Below, in pieces: positions 1-12,830 of a DNA stretch of 64,000 bases (position 1 is its first letter; each line of letters begins with the position of its first letter). The DNA lies in assembly GCA_963682175.1 (NCBI GenBank), contig OY821771.1, forward strand, positions 25,750,201 to 25,814,200, given 5' to 3'. A model generated the notes under the pieces. The model worked only from the letters and a program-made list of their open reading frames with translations, had not been told where the DNA came from and ran no database searches. This stretch comes from Triglochin maritima. Taxonomy: Eukaryota; Streptophyta; Magnoliopsida; Alismatales; Juncaginaceae. The translations under genes and the position numbers were made by a program.

Positions 1-1600
1 TGATGGCGATCGACCGGATGCAGACAATCTTGTGCTAAAGGGCATGTTATTTTCGGTCGAACGAACCCTCTTATTGGGTTCGACCGATTAACCTTGACCT
101 GGCCAAAACCCTCCACACGGTCGACCATCCCCTAGTTTTAGTTCGACCATCCACTTAAATTATAGCCGTTAGGTTCAACCGCGGTTTAAGTTTGTTCGAA
201 TGTTTCCTTAATTTCATGGAAAAGGTCAACCGTTGATCCCGAGTCGGTCGACCAGTTTAGGACAAATTTGCAGAACTTAGAGTACTATTTTGTAAAAGGC
301 ATTCTCTGTTGGCTTTTTGGTCTTAATCTATGTTTTGATGATTTAATCTACCTAATCTTAAGTATAATAAATGAAGAGTAGCACACATATTGTATATGAT
401 ATATATTGTATTGTGTTAACCTTTACATGTGATCAAGACTCAAGAAAGAGGGAAATGAAGTCAAGACATGTAATTAAAGCTCATTTGAAGATATGTATTT
501 TATATTTCTTTTGAATCTTAGGAACATTGTGTAATTGAGCATACTTGAGCTAAAAACAAATCAAACACACACTAGGTTTCCTATAGAAGTCACACATAAA
601 ATTTCACATCTGGACTTCAATAGATCACCCAAACTTAGACTGGAAAAACACTTAAACCAAACTTCAACTGCCATGACCAAATCAGTCGACCAGAACGAGT
701 TCATCGTTCGACCGATTGGGTTTGTTTATTTTGTTACAGAATCTAATGTTAAACCGGTCTACCGTTTAAAGCTTTTTGTTCAACCGTCTACACGTGTCAC
801 ATGACTGTTAGTCTTGTCGTTTTCTACAACGGTCGAATTTCCCAAAAACCCCAAACTTACCAAACTTCCGGTAAACCGAAACTTACCTAGCGGTCGACCG
901 ATCAAACATTCTTTGGTCGCCCTGAACACTCTGGAAGTTTCCGGTCAAACATCTCCTAGACCTTGGTTGACCGAAACTCAATTTCTTCCCAATCCCAGAA
1001 GTACTTGGAAATTTCCGGTCAAACCGACTATTTGCTTAGTTCGACCGAGCCATAATTTACCATACCAAAACCCCCGAACGGTCGACCCATCCAAAACCTT
1101 AGTTCGATCGTTCACTTAAGTGAACTTAAATTATAACCAGATTTGACCAAACGGTCGACCGATATGTCTGATTCGGCCGACCGAACTTATCATAGAGTGT
1201 GACTTGCACCTTTCTGTTTTGTGTATCTTACATAAACACTTACCCATTTATTCACAACGGCTATAACTCACTTAGAGCTTATAAATAGGTGTTTCCTTGA
1301 CACAATTATACACCTCTTACACTTCTATTTGTCATATACACCTAAGAGAAACTCCCAATCGTCAATTCTCCAAACCTATACTCACAGGCTTACACTTCCA
1401 CACTTAAGTCATTTCTATATCGTAATCAAAGTGTGATCAAGTTTAGAGAGTGTGTCTCACTCAGTTGTTTGTCAAAGAAGCAAGCATTTTGGTAAAAACC
1501 CGAAGTGTTCCCTCTCGAATTGTGAGAGGAAGAAAATCAAGCTAGCGATGGTTGTTTGCGGAAGCTTGTCTTTAAGGCTTAATCTCGGCCCGGAACGATG
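1..1600. repeat. LTR-like repeat rich in GGTCGACC motifs
   Basis: No gene is seen here. The stretch carries scattered copies of GGTCGACC and its variants (near 118, 245, 892, 1080 and 1156), as do the LTRs elsewhere in this window. It also holds a TATA-like stretch (TATAAATAGG near 1280) followed by a C/A-rich leader, as in a retrotransposon promoter. It lies upstream of the copia gag remnant on the same strand, so it is probably an LTR or 5' region of that element. Neither exact LTR ends nor a primer-binding site could be found. Open frames in it are a by-product of the repeats. Confidence 0.5.
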
Positions 1601-1955
1601 TTGATAGTGAAGACGCGAGCGGAGCTCGAGGGATATCTAACGGAGCTTGCAAGAGAGGAAGTAGGCGGGAGGCCGAACCTCTATAAAAATCGTCTGATGC
1701 TTTTGTGGTTTGCAATATTTACTTTCCTTGCTTGTTTTACTTTAATTTCCGCTGCATCTTTGATTGTTAAGCAAGTAGAATTTGTTTAAGTTTAAAAGTC
1801 ATTAGAAGTAAGCCATAATACTCGATCCTACATTCTCTCCCTGCCCAGAACGGGGAGTGGTTAGTGAAGACGTAGACAGAGCTCGTAGAATCGAGCGGAG
1901 CTTGCAAGAGAGGAAGTAGAACCCGGGTGGGGTGTCGAACCTCTATAAATTATTG
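1601..1955 (+). repeat. Duplicated U5-like block of the copia leader
   Basis: Two diverged copies of a block of about 90 bp start near 1601 and 1862. Both read like GTGAAGACG...CGGAGCTTGCAAGAGAGGAAGTAG followed by a shared segment ending in CGAACCTCTATAAA. Blocks of this type are usual near the end of copia LTRs. The duplication may reflect two LTR ends brought together or a local tandem duplication. Confidence 0.45.
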
Positions 1956-2083
1956 CATCATTGTGTGATTTCCATTACTTGTCTCTGCTTGTGTTTTATT
2001 TTGTTTCTGCTATATCTTTGTTTAAATCATGTAGGGATTATCAAATTGATTAGATATTAGGGGTCATAATGATCCTACAGACT

Positions 2084-2780
2084 CCACCTGAGGAAGATAA
2101 CACCACACAACATCGCAAGGTCCTTGAGGCCTACAATGCATGTAAGAAGGACTGAGTCGCTCGTATCACGATATTGTGCTTGATGGAGGGATGCTTCAAT
2201 TCGAGAAGCATCATACAACCAATTGTTTGTGGGAAGCTATTTAGCTTCAGTACGGTGTCACCTCTGTCACAAGGACTGGAAAAGTCGGAGTCATGTGTGA
2301 CATTATCAAATATGTTAGAGTCACACCATGAGCTAGCATATAACTACGATGTCAAACATGATAAATGGGTTGGCTTCCGCTGGTCATGCGAAGACCATTG
2401 AGGAGCAGGTTTCAGTCTTGATTAGGTATTTACCGTCGAAGATTTGGGAGCACATGAAGGTGTACATGGCTCATGCGGATGATGTTAGGACCGTGGACCA
2501 GGGTGCGAAGGACAATGAGCTTGATGAGGACCGCATGTTTGCGGAAGGTCCTCAAGTAGAAGTGTTTGTTGTTGAAAGTAGTGCTAAGGAGAGTGTATGT
2601 TTCAAAAGCAAAAGGAACAACGCTCAAAAGGCTAAAGGCATTAAAGGTGGTGGTGGAAACAAAAATGGGGAGAAATGGTCTTGTGGATCCAATAGTGGGA
2701 AAGACAAGTCAAAAGTGACTTGTTTCAATTATCACAAAGTTGAACCTTTGCTCGTGAATGCACTGAGCATAATAAGGTAA
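2084..2780 (+). pseudogene. Ty1/copia gag remnant
   Basis: This is the decayed capsid gene of a copia retrotransposon. Recognisable pieces are a KVLEAYNACKKD-like segment near 2120 and a better block at 2349-2740 with SNMINGLASAGHAKTIEEQV and LIRYLP. A lysine-rich tail and a broken zinc knuckle (CFNYHK, lacking the later His and Cys) follow. Several frameshifts and stops interrupt it, so it cannot be expressed as a whole. The copia integrase and RT pieces downstream are on the same strand and in the expected order. Its function when intact would be packaging of the element's RNA. Confidence 0.75.
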
Positions 2781-2829
2781 TTATCGTGTGTAATCCTTCT
2801 TTTTTTATATGACAAGCAATGTAATACTT

Positions 2830-4180
2830 ACTAAACCTTCTCTTGTGTGGATCTTGGATTCAAGTGAAATCGACCAAATAAAGAGGGATCAGCTCCGCCT
2901 TCATGGAATATCATCGTGTTCCAAGTGGAAGGTGTATATGCATGACAAACAACTCTATCAAAAAAAGTTATAGGATTGGCACGTGCAAAGTGGCTTTGCA
3001 ATGTGGTCGGATATTTTTACTTTATGATGTGTTGTATGCTCCAGGAATATGATGAAATATCGTTACCGGTATTATTTTTTGGACACATGGTTTTAAAATT
3101 GTTTTTGATGAAAATGATGTTGGATTGTACTTGTGTAGTACTTATTATGGTTGTCTAAATGCCGATTTTATTGCGTTGTACACAAGTCATGATTTATGTA
3201 ATCATATTGCTAGTGCTTATGTGTGCCAAAATTTATTGAATGCTGATTCCGTAACTTGGCATGCTAGACTTGGTCACGTGGGGGTTGATCGGATGAACAA
3301 ATTGGCAAAGTCCCGTATTGGGTGAATGCTCCAAATTCAAATTGCCAACCTGTGAATCTTGTCTAGCAAGTAAAGCTACTAGAAAATAGTTTGGCAAACT
3401 TGTAAGAGTCACTTCTCCTTTTACATTCAAATATTTTGGACTTACGAATGTACTCAGTAGACATTTATAAAGTTATTTCATCACATTTTATTGATGACTT
3501 TACTAAGTATCAACATATTTATTTTATTTCTTACAAATCAAAGTCTGTAGAATGTTGTATAAAATTCATGAGCTTGTTTGAAAATTAATTGGATCGTAAA
3601 GATAAAATCTATTAAAAACGGATAGAGGTCGAGAGTATCTCTCCGACATGTTGAAAGAGTTATGTGATGAAAGAGGGATACCTAGCTAACTCATTATACC
3701 TCTACTCCTTAGCAAATTTGTATTACTAAGAGAAGGAATAGAATGTTGCTAGACATGGTAAAATCCATGATGGTGAAGGCAACTTTGCTAATCTCCTATT
3801 TGGGAAGTGTCTTGCTGACTACAGTCTATATCTTCAACATAGTTCCAATGAAATCAGTCCCTTCAACTCCATATGAGTTGTGGACGGGAAGGTAGCCAAA
3901 TTTCAGTCAATTGCGTCAATAGGGATTTGTGGCTTACATTTATTCTGCTTCTCACCAATATGGAAAACTAGGACCTAGAGTAAGGAAAAGTGTTTTAAAA
4001 AAATACTTGGATTGCTTCAAAGGTTATGTTTTTAGCGGATTAAATGAGATTGAGAGAAGGATGGAACATGAGTCTAGAGATGTGATATTGTTGGAAAATG
4101 ATTTTCCAACACTTGCTGGACCTCGTAAAGAGTTGGTGGACTTCTTTGAAGAACAAAATGGTGAAATTACTACTCCATGA
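2830..4180 (+). pseudogene. Ty1/copia protease, pre-integrase and integrase remnant
   Basis: The clearest block is the GAG-pre-integrase motif near 3257-3320 (TWHARLGHVGVDRMNKLAKS). Integrase-like fragments follow, read across several frames: DFTKYQHIYFISYKSKS near 3490, TDRGREYLSDMLKELCDERG near 3618, and HPYELWTGR near 3868. A tail block at 3929-4178 contains GYVFSGLNEIERR. Stops and frameshifts are frequent. The order gag, protease region, integrase, then reverse transcriptase is that of Ty1/copia rather than Ty3. Confidence 0.75.
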
Positions 4181-4329
4181 TATTAGAATTTGGATCGTAG
4201 ACATGAGGTTTCACCAGTTGATCCTAGTGGGAGCATTAATATTGATGATCATCTTACTCCCACAAAGGATGAGAAATCAGATCTCCATCTATGTCATAGT
4301 TCACGCGGGCTTCTTCCATGTCAATGATT

Positions 4330-4795
4330 TGATTTGGAAGAAGCTCTTATGGTAGCTCCAAGTGTGGTTGAAGATGACTCGTCTATTGTGACTCATATCG
4401 ATGAGCAAGAACCAAAGATTCTTGAAGAGGCTTTGGAAGGTCCAAATGCAAATGAATGGTTAAAAACTGTAGAGAACTTGGAGTCAATGAGAGTTAACCA
4501 TGTCTCGTACTTGGTTGACTTACCACCTGACTAAAAGGTTGGTGGAGCCAAATAGATCCTCAAAATAAAGAGAAAGGCAGAATGATCTGTTGATAGATGT
4601 ATTCCAGGCTCAATTGGTAGCTAAGGACTATATCCAAAGGGAAGTTGATTTCGATGAATTATTTTCACCAGTGATCAGGTTTCCCTCAATCCACCTTCTA
4701 CTAGCCATATTGGGTCAGATAGACTTGGAACTTCATCAAATGGATGTAAAGATGACTTTTTCAGTGAAGAACTTGAGGAGGAGATCTATATGGTT
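4330..4795 (+). pseudogene. Ty1/copia reverse transcriptase, N-terminal part
   Basis: The frame reads EEALMVAPSVVEDDSS and EALEGPNANEWL (4334-4470), then VAKDYIQREVDFDELFSPVI (near 4617), LLAILGQIDLELHQMDVK (4710-4752) and, after a frameshift, EEEIYM ending at the insertion point. This is the start of the copia RT domain. The coding sequence stops abruptly at 4795, where a Ty3 element begins, and resumes at 18250 with VQSEGFEVKG. TGGTT is present on both sides (4791-4795 and 18250-18254), so the two halves were once continuous. Confidence 0.85.
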
Positions 4796-5103
4796 TGTTA
4801 AACATTTTATTAAATAATATCAAGTTCACGACCACCAGTGAAGACATGGCAAGTACGGGCCGATCTGCAGAGGGTGGTAAAAAATTAAAACAAATCAAGA
4901 AAAATGCTCCACACACCAAACATGAAGTGTGAGTTACAGGAGAAACTACGGGAAAAGCAGAGATTAACAGACCGTTGACTAGCGGTCCATTTAGCTCCAA
5001 AAGCGTCTCCCAAGCTCCCACCAAAATCTGGAGCTCACTTTATCACCTGGACAATACGACAACTAAAATAAAAAGGCGCTCCCTGACAACGAAGCCAAAA
5101 ACT
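4796..5103 (-). repeat. LTR stub joined to a leader and primer site
   Basis: 4796 to about 4880 matches the first 80 or so bases of the 5104 LTR. It is then joined to a segment (about 4885-5103) that matches the leader next to the 5' LTR at 16340-16631, including a decayed tRNA-Asp primer site at 5080-5097. In element orientation this is LTR, leader, then the end of a further LTR with everything between deleted. It is what recombination between tandemly arranged elements followed by deletion would leave. Confidence 0.75.
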
Positions 5104-6679
5104 TGTTAAACATTTTACTAAATAACCGCAAGTACACGACCATTAGTGAAGACAGGGCAAGTACAGGTCGATCCGCATGGAGCGTTGCCAACCTTCGAGT
5201 GAACAAAATCAAGTGGGAAATAACAATGGAAGAAGAGATTATTACGCTACTATTAAAAGACAATTATGCTACGAACGCAAAACAAACTAGATTACGATGC
5301 AAATGATAACTAGAAAAAATCAGCAAACTATGTGGAACGAAATATGGATGAATCCCCTGAGGGGTAGAGTGTGTGCTCATATGAAGTTAGAGAAGTGGTG
5401 AATGACACATGAAAGCATGTATGTGTGTGTGTCATGTGTGTGTCTTCATGCATAGGAAGTGTTTAAAGATTTGGTAAGACCTATCAATCCATTCACACAA
5501 CATTATTATTAATTACTACTTTATTATCACAAGATGAGGCTCAACATGAGAAGTGTCCAAAATTATGACAAGACTCATAAAAAACCAGTAATTGATGTGA
5601 AAAACAAAGCTAAGCATGGGAGGTATCTGAATTTCATGGAAAAACTCATCAAAACAAAGTTTCTTCAATCAATCAAGTGAGTAAACACTAATACAAACAC
5701 ACGACTAATATATAGCATATCCAATAGGACATTTCAGCCAATAAACATAAGGAAACCAAGCATGGGAAGTGTCTAAATCTTATGACAAAACCCATCAAAA
5801 ATCCGCCAACATGTAGATGATTAAAACAAAACTGATGAACATAAAAACATTAAAGTCTATACAATCAAAATTCGTCAAACATCAAAACCTCAAAACATAA
5901 ATGTACATCATCTTCACCCCCCAAAGGGCTACTCACTACTCATTATGCTAACATTTATATTAAGAAGAGAAAACATTCTAACTAAAACAAAATTAAACTA
6001 AACATGCAAGAATTAAAAGAGACAACATGAAACTAACAAAGATTTATTTTATTCATGACTCACATGACAAGTAGCATCTCTCCACTTGAGTTTTTCTCTA
6101 AGGCTTTACTCTAAGTAGAGGGAATGACCACCAAGCAAGTAGTTGATTACAAAGGAGGAAGAATAGTTCTATTTATAGACATAAAAAAGGCAAGTGGGGA
6201 CAATCCCCCCGGTGTGAGACTAATGAAACTTCTACAAATGGATACAAACTACATAATACACACCTACGAGAAGTCGGGTTGGATCCTGAGCATATTGGAT
6301 CGCAAATTGGCGGTCATGTTTGGTTGGATTCGACCCAGTTTTGGTTGGCTTCTTCGTTGCTTCAGTTCTCCACGTAGAGTGCACCCGGATCTAATTGCCA
6401 AAATACTCCTCATAACGGTGTGAAGTTTTTTGGTTTGCTATTTGATCCCTATGGGCTTACGTCCAGGTCATTCCCTTTTGTAGATGGGTCCTTGTGCATG
6501 ACAGAGAGGTTTATTTTTCTTCATTTAATTGATTTCTTCTTACGTTTCAGTCTTTTTTCTCTTCTATTCTCTTCTTTATTACCTAATACCTGAAATATAA
6601 CAAGTACTCGAGTAGCACAATATTGGGGTAAAATTAAGGATATATAACATGAATATGTTGCATGATATGCTACTAATCA
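5104..6679 (-). repeat. 3' LTR of the Ty3 complex
   Basis: The LTR is 1576 bp, read on + as TGTTAAAC...CTAATCA, and closely matches 16632-18249. It contains the conserved block ACCGCAAGTRCACGRYC and GGGCAAGTACAGGTCGATC near its start (the U5 side in element orientation) and an imperfect dyad around AAATTGGCGGTC near 6303. At 6680 it abuts a polypurine-type tract on the - strand (AAGTGTGTGAGTATT), which marks the 3' LTR. Confidence 0.85.
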
Positions 6680-8307
6680 AATACTCACACACTTACCTCT
6701 TGCTAGTCCCGAGGAAAACAAAGAAAGAGAAAAATGAAAGAAATGAAAGACATACGAAAAATTGGGAAATCCTAACTCATTTTCGTAGGAATCACGATTG
6801 CACTTACCACGTGCAACAAGTCGTTAAACCCCTTGTCCCCAAGGAGGAGGAGTGTTGTCTCCTGAGGGTTTTCAGCGGATATACCCACAAAATCCGAATA
6901 TTGACACATTATTCAACCTAGCAATACGACTCGCCGGACCTACTTTTGTCGATCATTGGACACAATAATCCTACGAGCCGCCTCTATATATGTATTCAGT
7001 CCACACACCTAGCCCAATGAACCATTCAGGCAAGTTAGTTATGGACTAAAGTGAAAGACACAGGAAACCATAACATCCTCAAGTGATACAAAGTGTAAAG
7101 TCCATTAATGTTCTTATTTGTATTACCATTTTGTTTTTTCTTCTTTTTTTTACTAGTTGAGGTTTAATTCTCCCAAGGTCAGGTTTCGTGCATCATTGGC
7201 TATGAGGATTTACACTATCACGTACACCTTCCCCTAAATCTCCACATAGGGTGAGCACTTACACCCGTGTAGCAGGAGTTTGGTCGGTGCATCCCAAGTC
7301 AGATGACTCGAAAGCACCAAGCACTAAGTCCCCTCAGACCTAATTTCCTGAGTGATAGAAGCCGTGCAAGAAGAGAGAACACCCTACTCACTTATTTCTT
7401 ATCAACACATGAACCAAAATCCCTACACTTAAGGTTTCACAACAGGAGTTTAAGGGTCATTCACTACGATAAACTTCCTTATACTAACAGACACGAATTA
7501 TTCGACTCACTAGGTTCAGGGTGAACTTCTTTATTTCTTTGAATGCTAAAACTCTATCCCCGAGAGAAAACCGGGGTGCATCATTATGACTAGATAAGAC
7601 CTAAAGCCGGTGTACTAGATATCCTAATACATCATGTTCAAGTCAATTTTGTGAGCTTATCTTTTTTCTTGGTCTCTCAACTGTTTTGCAAATGTTGAAC
7701 ACACGTAAAACCCAAAAAACATTTTCTTTCACAAAAACATGAAGATTTGAAAGAAATGTAAAAATTTAAAGCACTAGGCAAGCAGAAAAAGACAAGTCAC
7801 CCCATGATCATGGTATAACAGATATATCAATGTAAATTGCAGCAGACTAACATGACCCAAACTAGTGTTGGGGCCAACAACAACCAATGCTCACTTATGA
7901 AGTCTTTTGTTCTTTTTTGTTCTTCTTTTCTTCTTTTTTTTCTTTTTTTCTTTTTTTTATTAACAAGATATACACATCAATAAAGATATTCTCATAATCA
8001 TTTTGTCAAAGAACATCAAATGAGAATATCGAGTCATGCAGACAAGAGATCTACCGTGTTAGGCCCGGTTCATTGGTACTCTGAGGTATCATGAGGGCTG
8101 AAAGGTCAAAACTGAAAGGCTCAACCCCCTCATGATATTGGTTGGACGTAGGCAACGTGAATGAGTGCAGTTGTGTTGCCTCACTAGGGTTTAGTTGCTC
8201 GTTGAACAAAACCCTCCAATCAATAGGCGGGTGCATCGGAATGAGTTCATTAGGCTCATTCGTGTGATGTGACACACTTGTCACCTAAGTATAGAGCTTC
8301 TCCCCAA
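6680..8307 (-). other. 3' untranslated region of the Ty3 complex
   Basis: This lies between the protease-region tail and the 3' LTR. It has no convincing gene. A short open frame at 8051-8284 (- strand, 77 residues) may be the out-of-frame end of the gag-protease ORF. Several blocks match the 3' UTR of the element at the right end of the window: 6764-6830 with 61287-61350, 6845-6890 with 61375-61425, and the area near 7262 with that near 61747. A T-rich run lies at about 7917-7962. Confidence 0.6.
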
Positions 8308-8312
8308 GTTGT

Positions 8313-9687
8313 TGATTGATATGTTTTAATTAAACCGCAAGTGCACGACCGCGTCGAAGCAGTGGAAAATACGGGTCGATCCACAGGGAGGTGTGTCGAC
8401 TTTTAGTTTGTGCGAAGGTGAGTGGGAAAGAAAGGAGAAAAAGATTGATTACACTAAACTATACTAATCTAAACTAGTAAACTAGAAAGTCTGAAATGAA
8501 ATCAAAAAAACAAACTAAACTAAGCAACTAATGTAGGAAGATAGAACTCGGGAATGGAAAACCCCTAAGGGATGGAGTGTGTGCGTGTGCACATGAAATA
8601 AGTGTGGTGAATGCATACAAGAAGCTCAAGTTTAGTTAGTGTTTGTTAATGCATAAGAAGTACCTAATGGCAAGACCTATCATTTACAACACTAACCTAG
8701 GTGATTAATATGAGCAATGAAATGTTGTTATTAAGAACATAACGAGCATGGAATGTACCTAACTATGGCAGAAACCATCAAGTAAATTTCTTATTAATTC
8801 AAGCAAGCATACTAATATCTCTCACAAACAATAATATCTAGCATTCATACCGTCTACATAACATGTACACAAATCTACTCCACCCCCAAAGGGGATGGAA
8901 CTACTCACACATATTTAAACTAACATTTATACGAAGGAAAGAAGACATGTTTAAAATAATTATAGAAAGACTAAACAAGAAGTTAACTAAAAGACATAAA
9001 ACAAAACAAACATGCAAGCATATTAAAGGAAATTAAACTAAGCAAGAAACAACATACTAATGGAAAACATCTATTATTAACTCACTCAATTACAAGTAGC
9101 CTCTTTCTCCACCAGAGTTTTGCTTCAAGGCTTCACTCTTAGTAGAGAAGATGGCCACCAAGAGAGGAGATGGGGTACATGAGAGGAGGGAGAGTTCTAT
9201 TTATAGCCATAGAAAAAGGTAATCCGGGACAATCCCTCGGTATGAGACTAAACAAATACCACAAATAGCCTAAGCAAACACTAATACATGTGCACGCTAA
9301 ATCTTAGCAGATCAGGAGAGATACAGACCGCCAATTAGAGGTCCCAGATCGCCAATTGGCGGTCTACAGGATCTGGATCCATCTGGTTTTCATTCTGGGC
9401 TTTTATTGATGTATTTGTTGGTCTTGGATGCATCTACTTCGCTTGTTGGAGCTCCGACCCGAATAGAATTGCCAAAATACTCCCCATGATGGTGTGAAGT
9501 TTTCTGTTTTGTTAGTCCCCAGGTCTCACAATTCAGTCTTTTTTCCTATCTTTTAGGTCCTTTCATGCATCTTCTCATCAAACCTCTTTATTTCTGAAAT
9601 TCAAACATAAAACTTGTCATGTAGCATTGCTTAGGTGTAAGATAATGGATATAAGATACAAATATAAGCATGAAATGATGTCATTCA
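8313..9687 (-). mobile_element. Solo Ty3 LTR
   Basis: The LTR is 1375 bp, read on + as TGATTGAT...TCATTCA, and is related to the solo LTR at 22117-23676. The flanking 5-mers are GTTGT (8308-8312) and GTCGT (9688-9692), a target duplication with one change. It splits the gag-protease tail of the host Ty3 element: the - strand frame reads SLLDD up to 9688 and NLGRSSILR then stop after 8312. It contains the ACCGCAAGTGCACGACC block near 8334 and two dyads (9326-9343, 9347-9364). Confidence 0.8.
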
Positions 9688-10497
9688 GTCGTCCAGCAAG
9701 GACCACCCGACCTCCTTTATATTATCAAGCTTAAGCTCGGTCGCAGGTGAGTCCTTGTTGGAGTCAAGATGAATCTCATGAGGCTTAATTGCCACGAGAC
9801 ATGGGGTAAAGAGACCTTCAAGTATGGGCATATGATGATGTGTGTCCCTCTGACTAACAGTCTCAACTGAATCATCCAACAAACACTCCCTTTGTGTATT
9901 CATGTTAGATGTCAACTCACTTTGTTGCACTACAAAGATAGACAACGAGTTTTCGTTGGACACACAAACATTCTCAATGGGTTGCATTTGTGGTGGGGTG
10001 TGTTGATTTTGCGGTGCTTTCTCTTATTGGCGGATGATGTTGAGATTTAAATGTTGGTCCAAAGGCTCATGTTGCCTACCAAAGTTGAACACATGAAACT
10101 CGATACTCATGTTACCGAATGAGAGCTTCATGAGACCATTTCTACAATTAATTAAGGCGTTCGAGGTTGCCAGAAATGGTCTACCCAAAATCAAAGGTAT
10201 TTGATAATGGGTGTTCGCAACAGTGTTGGTATCAATGACGACAAAATCTATTGGAAATATAAAATCTCCAACTTTGATGAGCACGTCCCCAATAATCCCC
10301 TTTGGGACACGAATGGATCTATCCGCCTATTGGATGATGATCTTAGTTGGTTTCAATTCTCCCAAGATCAACTGTTGATAAATAGAAGATGGGAGGAGCT
10401 TGACCGTTGATCCTAAATCAAGCAATACGTTACTCATGCCAGTGTCCCCTATCATACGCTGAATAGTAGGACACCCAGGGTCCTTGTTGTAACGTCC
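9688..10497 (-). pseudogene. Ty3 gag-protease relic (protease end)
   Basis: Reading down from 10497 the - strand gives KDPGCPTIQRMIGDT, then LLDLGSTVKLLPSSIYQQL (the aspartic protease active-site region, with DLGST where D-T/L-G-A/S is usual). After a stop come GDVLIKVGDFIFPIDFVV, LGRPFLATSNALINCRNG and LKLDNIKEVGWSLLDD. It is the same protein as the intact ORF at 62339-63997. The upstream gag half is missing because an LTR fragment begins at 10498. The protease would have cut the element's own Gag polyprotein. Confidence 0.8.
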
Positions 10498-11683
10498 CCA
10501 AAACAGTGGAAATTTAAAACTTTAAAAGATACTCAATAGTCATAGATAACCAGATCACATGGGAACGCTACTCAAAATATATACATATAATAAAAGGTGC
10601 AATGTATACAAGAGTTGTCAAAAGTATGACTACATCATCAATACAACAGATATAAATACAAGTAGTCATAACCACCTCAAAAAAGACTCGAGGACTTGAC
10701 TCCCAAACGTATTCATCCTCAGTCACCACCCAACCAGCTCCTGAAGGGGACCCTGAAATAAAACATGAATAACAATGCTTGAGTTTCCATAAGGAAACTC
10801 CGTATGCCAAGTCCACCTACATGCACATGCAATACATGACCAATCATACTAGTGTATATGGCAACATAAAAACATAACAGTCATTTCCCCACACAGGGGT
10901 CATATGGTCATCATCTCTACATGATTTGGGAATCCGAAGATACCCACCGCAGGCACATGCGGTCATACGAAAAGTATGCGGCACACCCCCACTTGTAACT
11001 ACGCTAGTCATAAGGGTTCAGTGAAGGTTAGACACACTTCCGAGTCATCATCAGATCTGATCTGTGGTTGCAATGCCACATTCTGTCAGAGCCGTCAATC
11101 TGGTCAGTCATACTCGCCAGCCGTGCCACGGTTGGACGATCATACTCGCTAGAACAACATCGGTCGGTCATCTCCGTCGCCACACGGGCTAAGGTCATCT
11201 TGCTCCGTAGAGCCAAAACATATAGATCATGCAAATGGGAAATATGGTCCCACAAGTCTACTACCTAGGTCTCAATGCACATGTCATATCATTGAAACAT
11301 AAGTCATAAAAGAAATACACGTGCCAACACGTTCATAAACAAACAATACAATTTAGTGCACTAACGGCCGACTTGTTCCCTCTTGGAACGCACAAGGGCT
11401 TGACCGGTCAAACCAACCAACAAACAACATGACCAATCGGTCGAACAAAAGGTCACGAGTGGTTGACTGTTTGGATGGTCTACATCACCAACAATTAAAA
11501 AACGTCCCAACGGTCGAACGACAAAGGGGACCCAGTCGACTGAAAATAACTAGGTCTCAGGACTCAAACTCAGCTTCTACTGGTCGACCGTTTGGATCAG
11601 AAACAATGGTCGATACAACACATAACGGTCACACCAACAATTTAGTTAACTTAAGTGACCAGTCGAAAAAGCTCAAGAGCGGT
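10498..11683 (-). repeat. Truncated LTR, family A, reverse orientation
   Basis: The + strand begins TGTAACGTCCCC followed by AGTGGAAATTTAAA, the reverse complement of the right-hand end of the solo LTRs at 26667-28829 and 43075-45195. Like them it has a stretch reading GAGTTTCCATAAGGAAACTC near 10780-10801 and GGTCGACCG-type motifs at 11410-11680. The far end is lost at about 11683, where an inverted piece of a Ty3 LTR begins. It disrupts the protease ORF of the host Ty3 element. Confidence 0.75.
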
Positions 11684-12180
11684 TGATGCATTGCATACAT
11701 TGCATCATATGTCTTTCAGTTAGATTAATTTTATATCAATAAATGCTACTAAGGTATGTGTTTAGTCTTATTTACATAATACAGGGACCTGAATGCAAAT
11801 TACCTATATCCTGATAATAAATGCGTGCAAGAGACTCACTTCTATGATAAAGACCAAGTCAAGATTATCGGGATTCAATTGGAAGTCCATCCAAGCACAA
11901 AAGCATTCAAAGACCTAATTACAAAAAGACCAAGGACCTAAGCACAAAAGTAGTCAGGGACTTAATTGCAAAAGGCCGAGGACCCGACTGCAATTACAAG
12001 TACCAAAATATTAATTTGGAAAAGTTCTAAAGAAAAATCAATTGGGATCTCCAAATATATGAAGAAATAAATTCGGAGCTCAAAAGAAAGGAAAGAAATA
12101 ATCCATACACGCAAAGGACATGTAAATCATACCATAAACACACAGGAAAAATCCGGACCGAATCTGAGCCAAAAAGGTGG
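11684..12180 (+). repeat. Inverted fragment of a Ty3 LTR
   Basis: The sequence begins TGATGCATTGCATACATTGC and matches the reverse complement of the outer part of the LTR at 14103-15301. It runs through the stretches about cited in both as reading CAAGAGACTCA and AAATCCGGA. The orientation is opposite to the element it belongs to, so this is a rearranged fragment and not a normal 3' LTR. Confidence 0.65.
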
Positions 12181-12830
12181 CGTTTCCGCCGCACCTCATG
12201 TACAATTTGGCACAGTTGACATCTTGGAATTCCGTGATGAGGGCATTGGGTCAGCACACTTTTAAATCTTTCTAGATAGGAATAGAACGGCTCACTCTCA
12301 GATTGAACGAATGCAACAATTTCATTCCTAATCCTCATAGTCTTATGGTTGGGGAAATATTTTTTTAGGAATACTTGAACAAACTCAGGCCAACGTTTAA
12401 TGGATTTTTCGGCTAGACTATATAGTCATTTCTAAGCGTCGTCCTTCAATGCTAGAGGCACGAATTTCAGACGCACTGACTCCTCAGAGATATGCTGGTA
12501 TTGCATAAGAGAGCAGATTTCCTCAAATTCTCTAAGGAAGAGATATGGGTCTTCCCTAGAGGTGAACTTAGGACCCATACTCATGTATTGTGCCTTAAGT
12601 TCGAAGTCGCGACCTTGTATGGTGGGCATAACGACGCACGATGGTTGAGCAGCCATCGCTGGGTAGCATCGATCCCTCAGAGGTATGGGCGGGTTCACAA
12701 CATTCTCACCCATTGAATCCGGGTGAGGTTGTGCAGCAGATGGATTGGGGCTAAGCTCTAGACTGGAATCTAGATGAACTCGTGAGAGTCGATTGCTCAA
12801 TTCCCGAACCCAAATATGAGTGCACCGATT
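12180..12830 (-). pseudogene. Ty3 gag gene, N-terminal part, truncated
   Basis: The - strand frame (12432-12800) has the usual plant Ty3 gag opening: a proline-rich N terminus, IPLRDRCYPAMA, FLREFEEICSLMQYQHISE and SVRLKFVPLALKDDA. After a stop it continues in a second frame with KWLYSLAEKSIKRWPEFV, KTMRIRNEIVAFVQSESEPF and YLERFKSVLTQCPHHGIP. The coding sequence breaks off near 12180 at the inverted LTR fragment. It belongs to the element whose 5' LTR is 14103-15301. Gag is the virus-like particle protein of the element. Confidence 0.8.
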
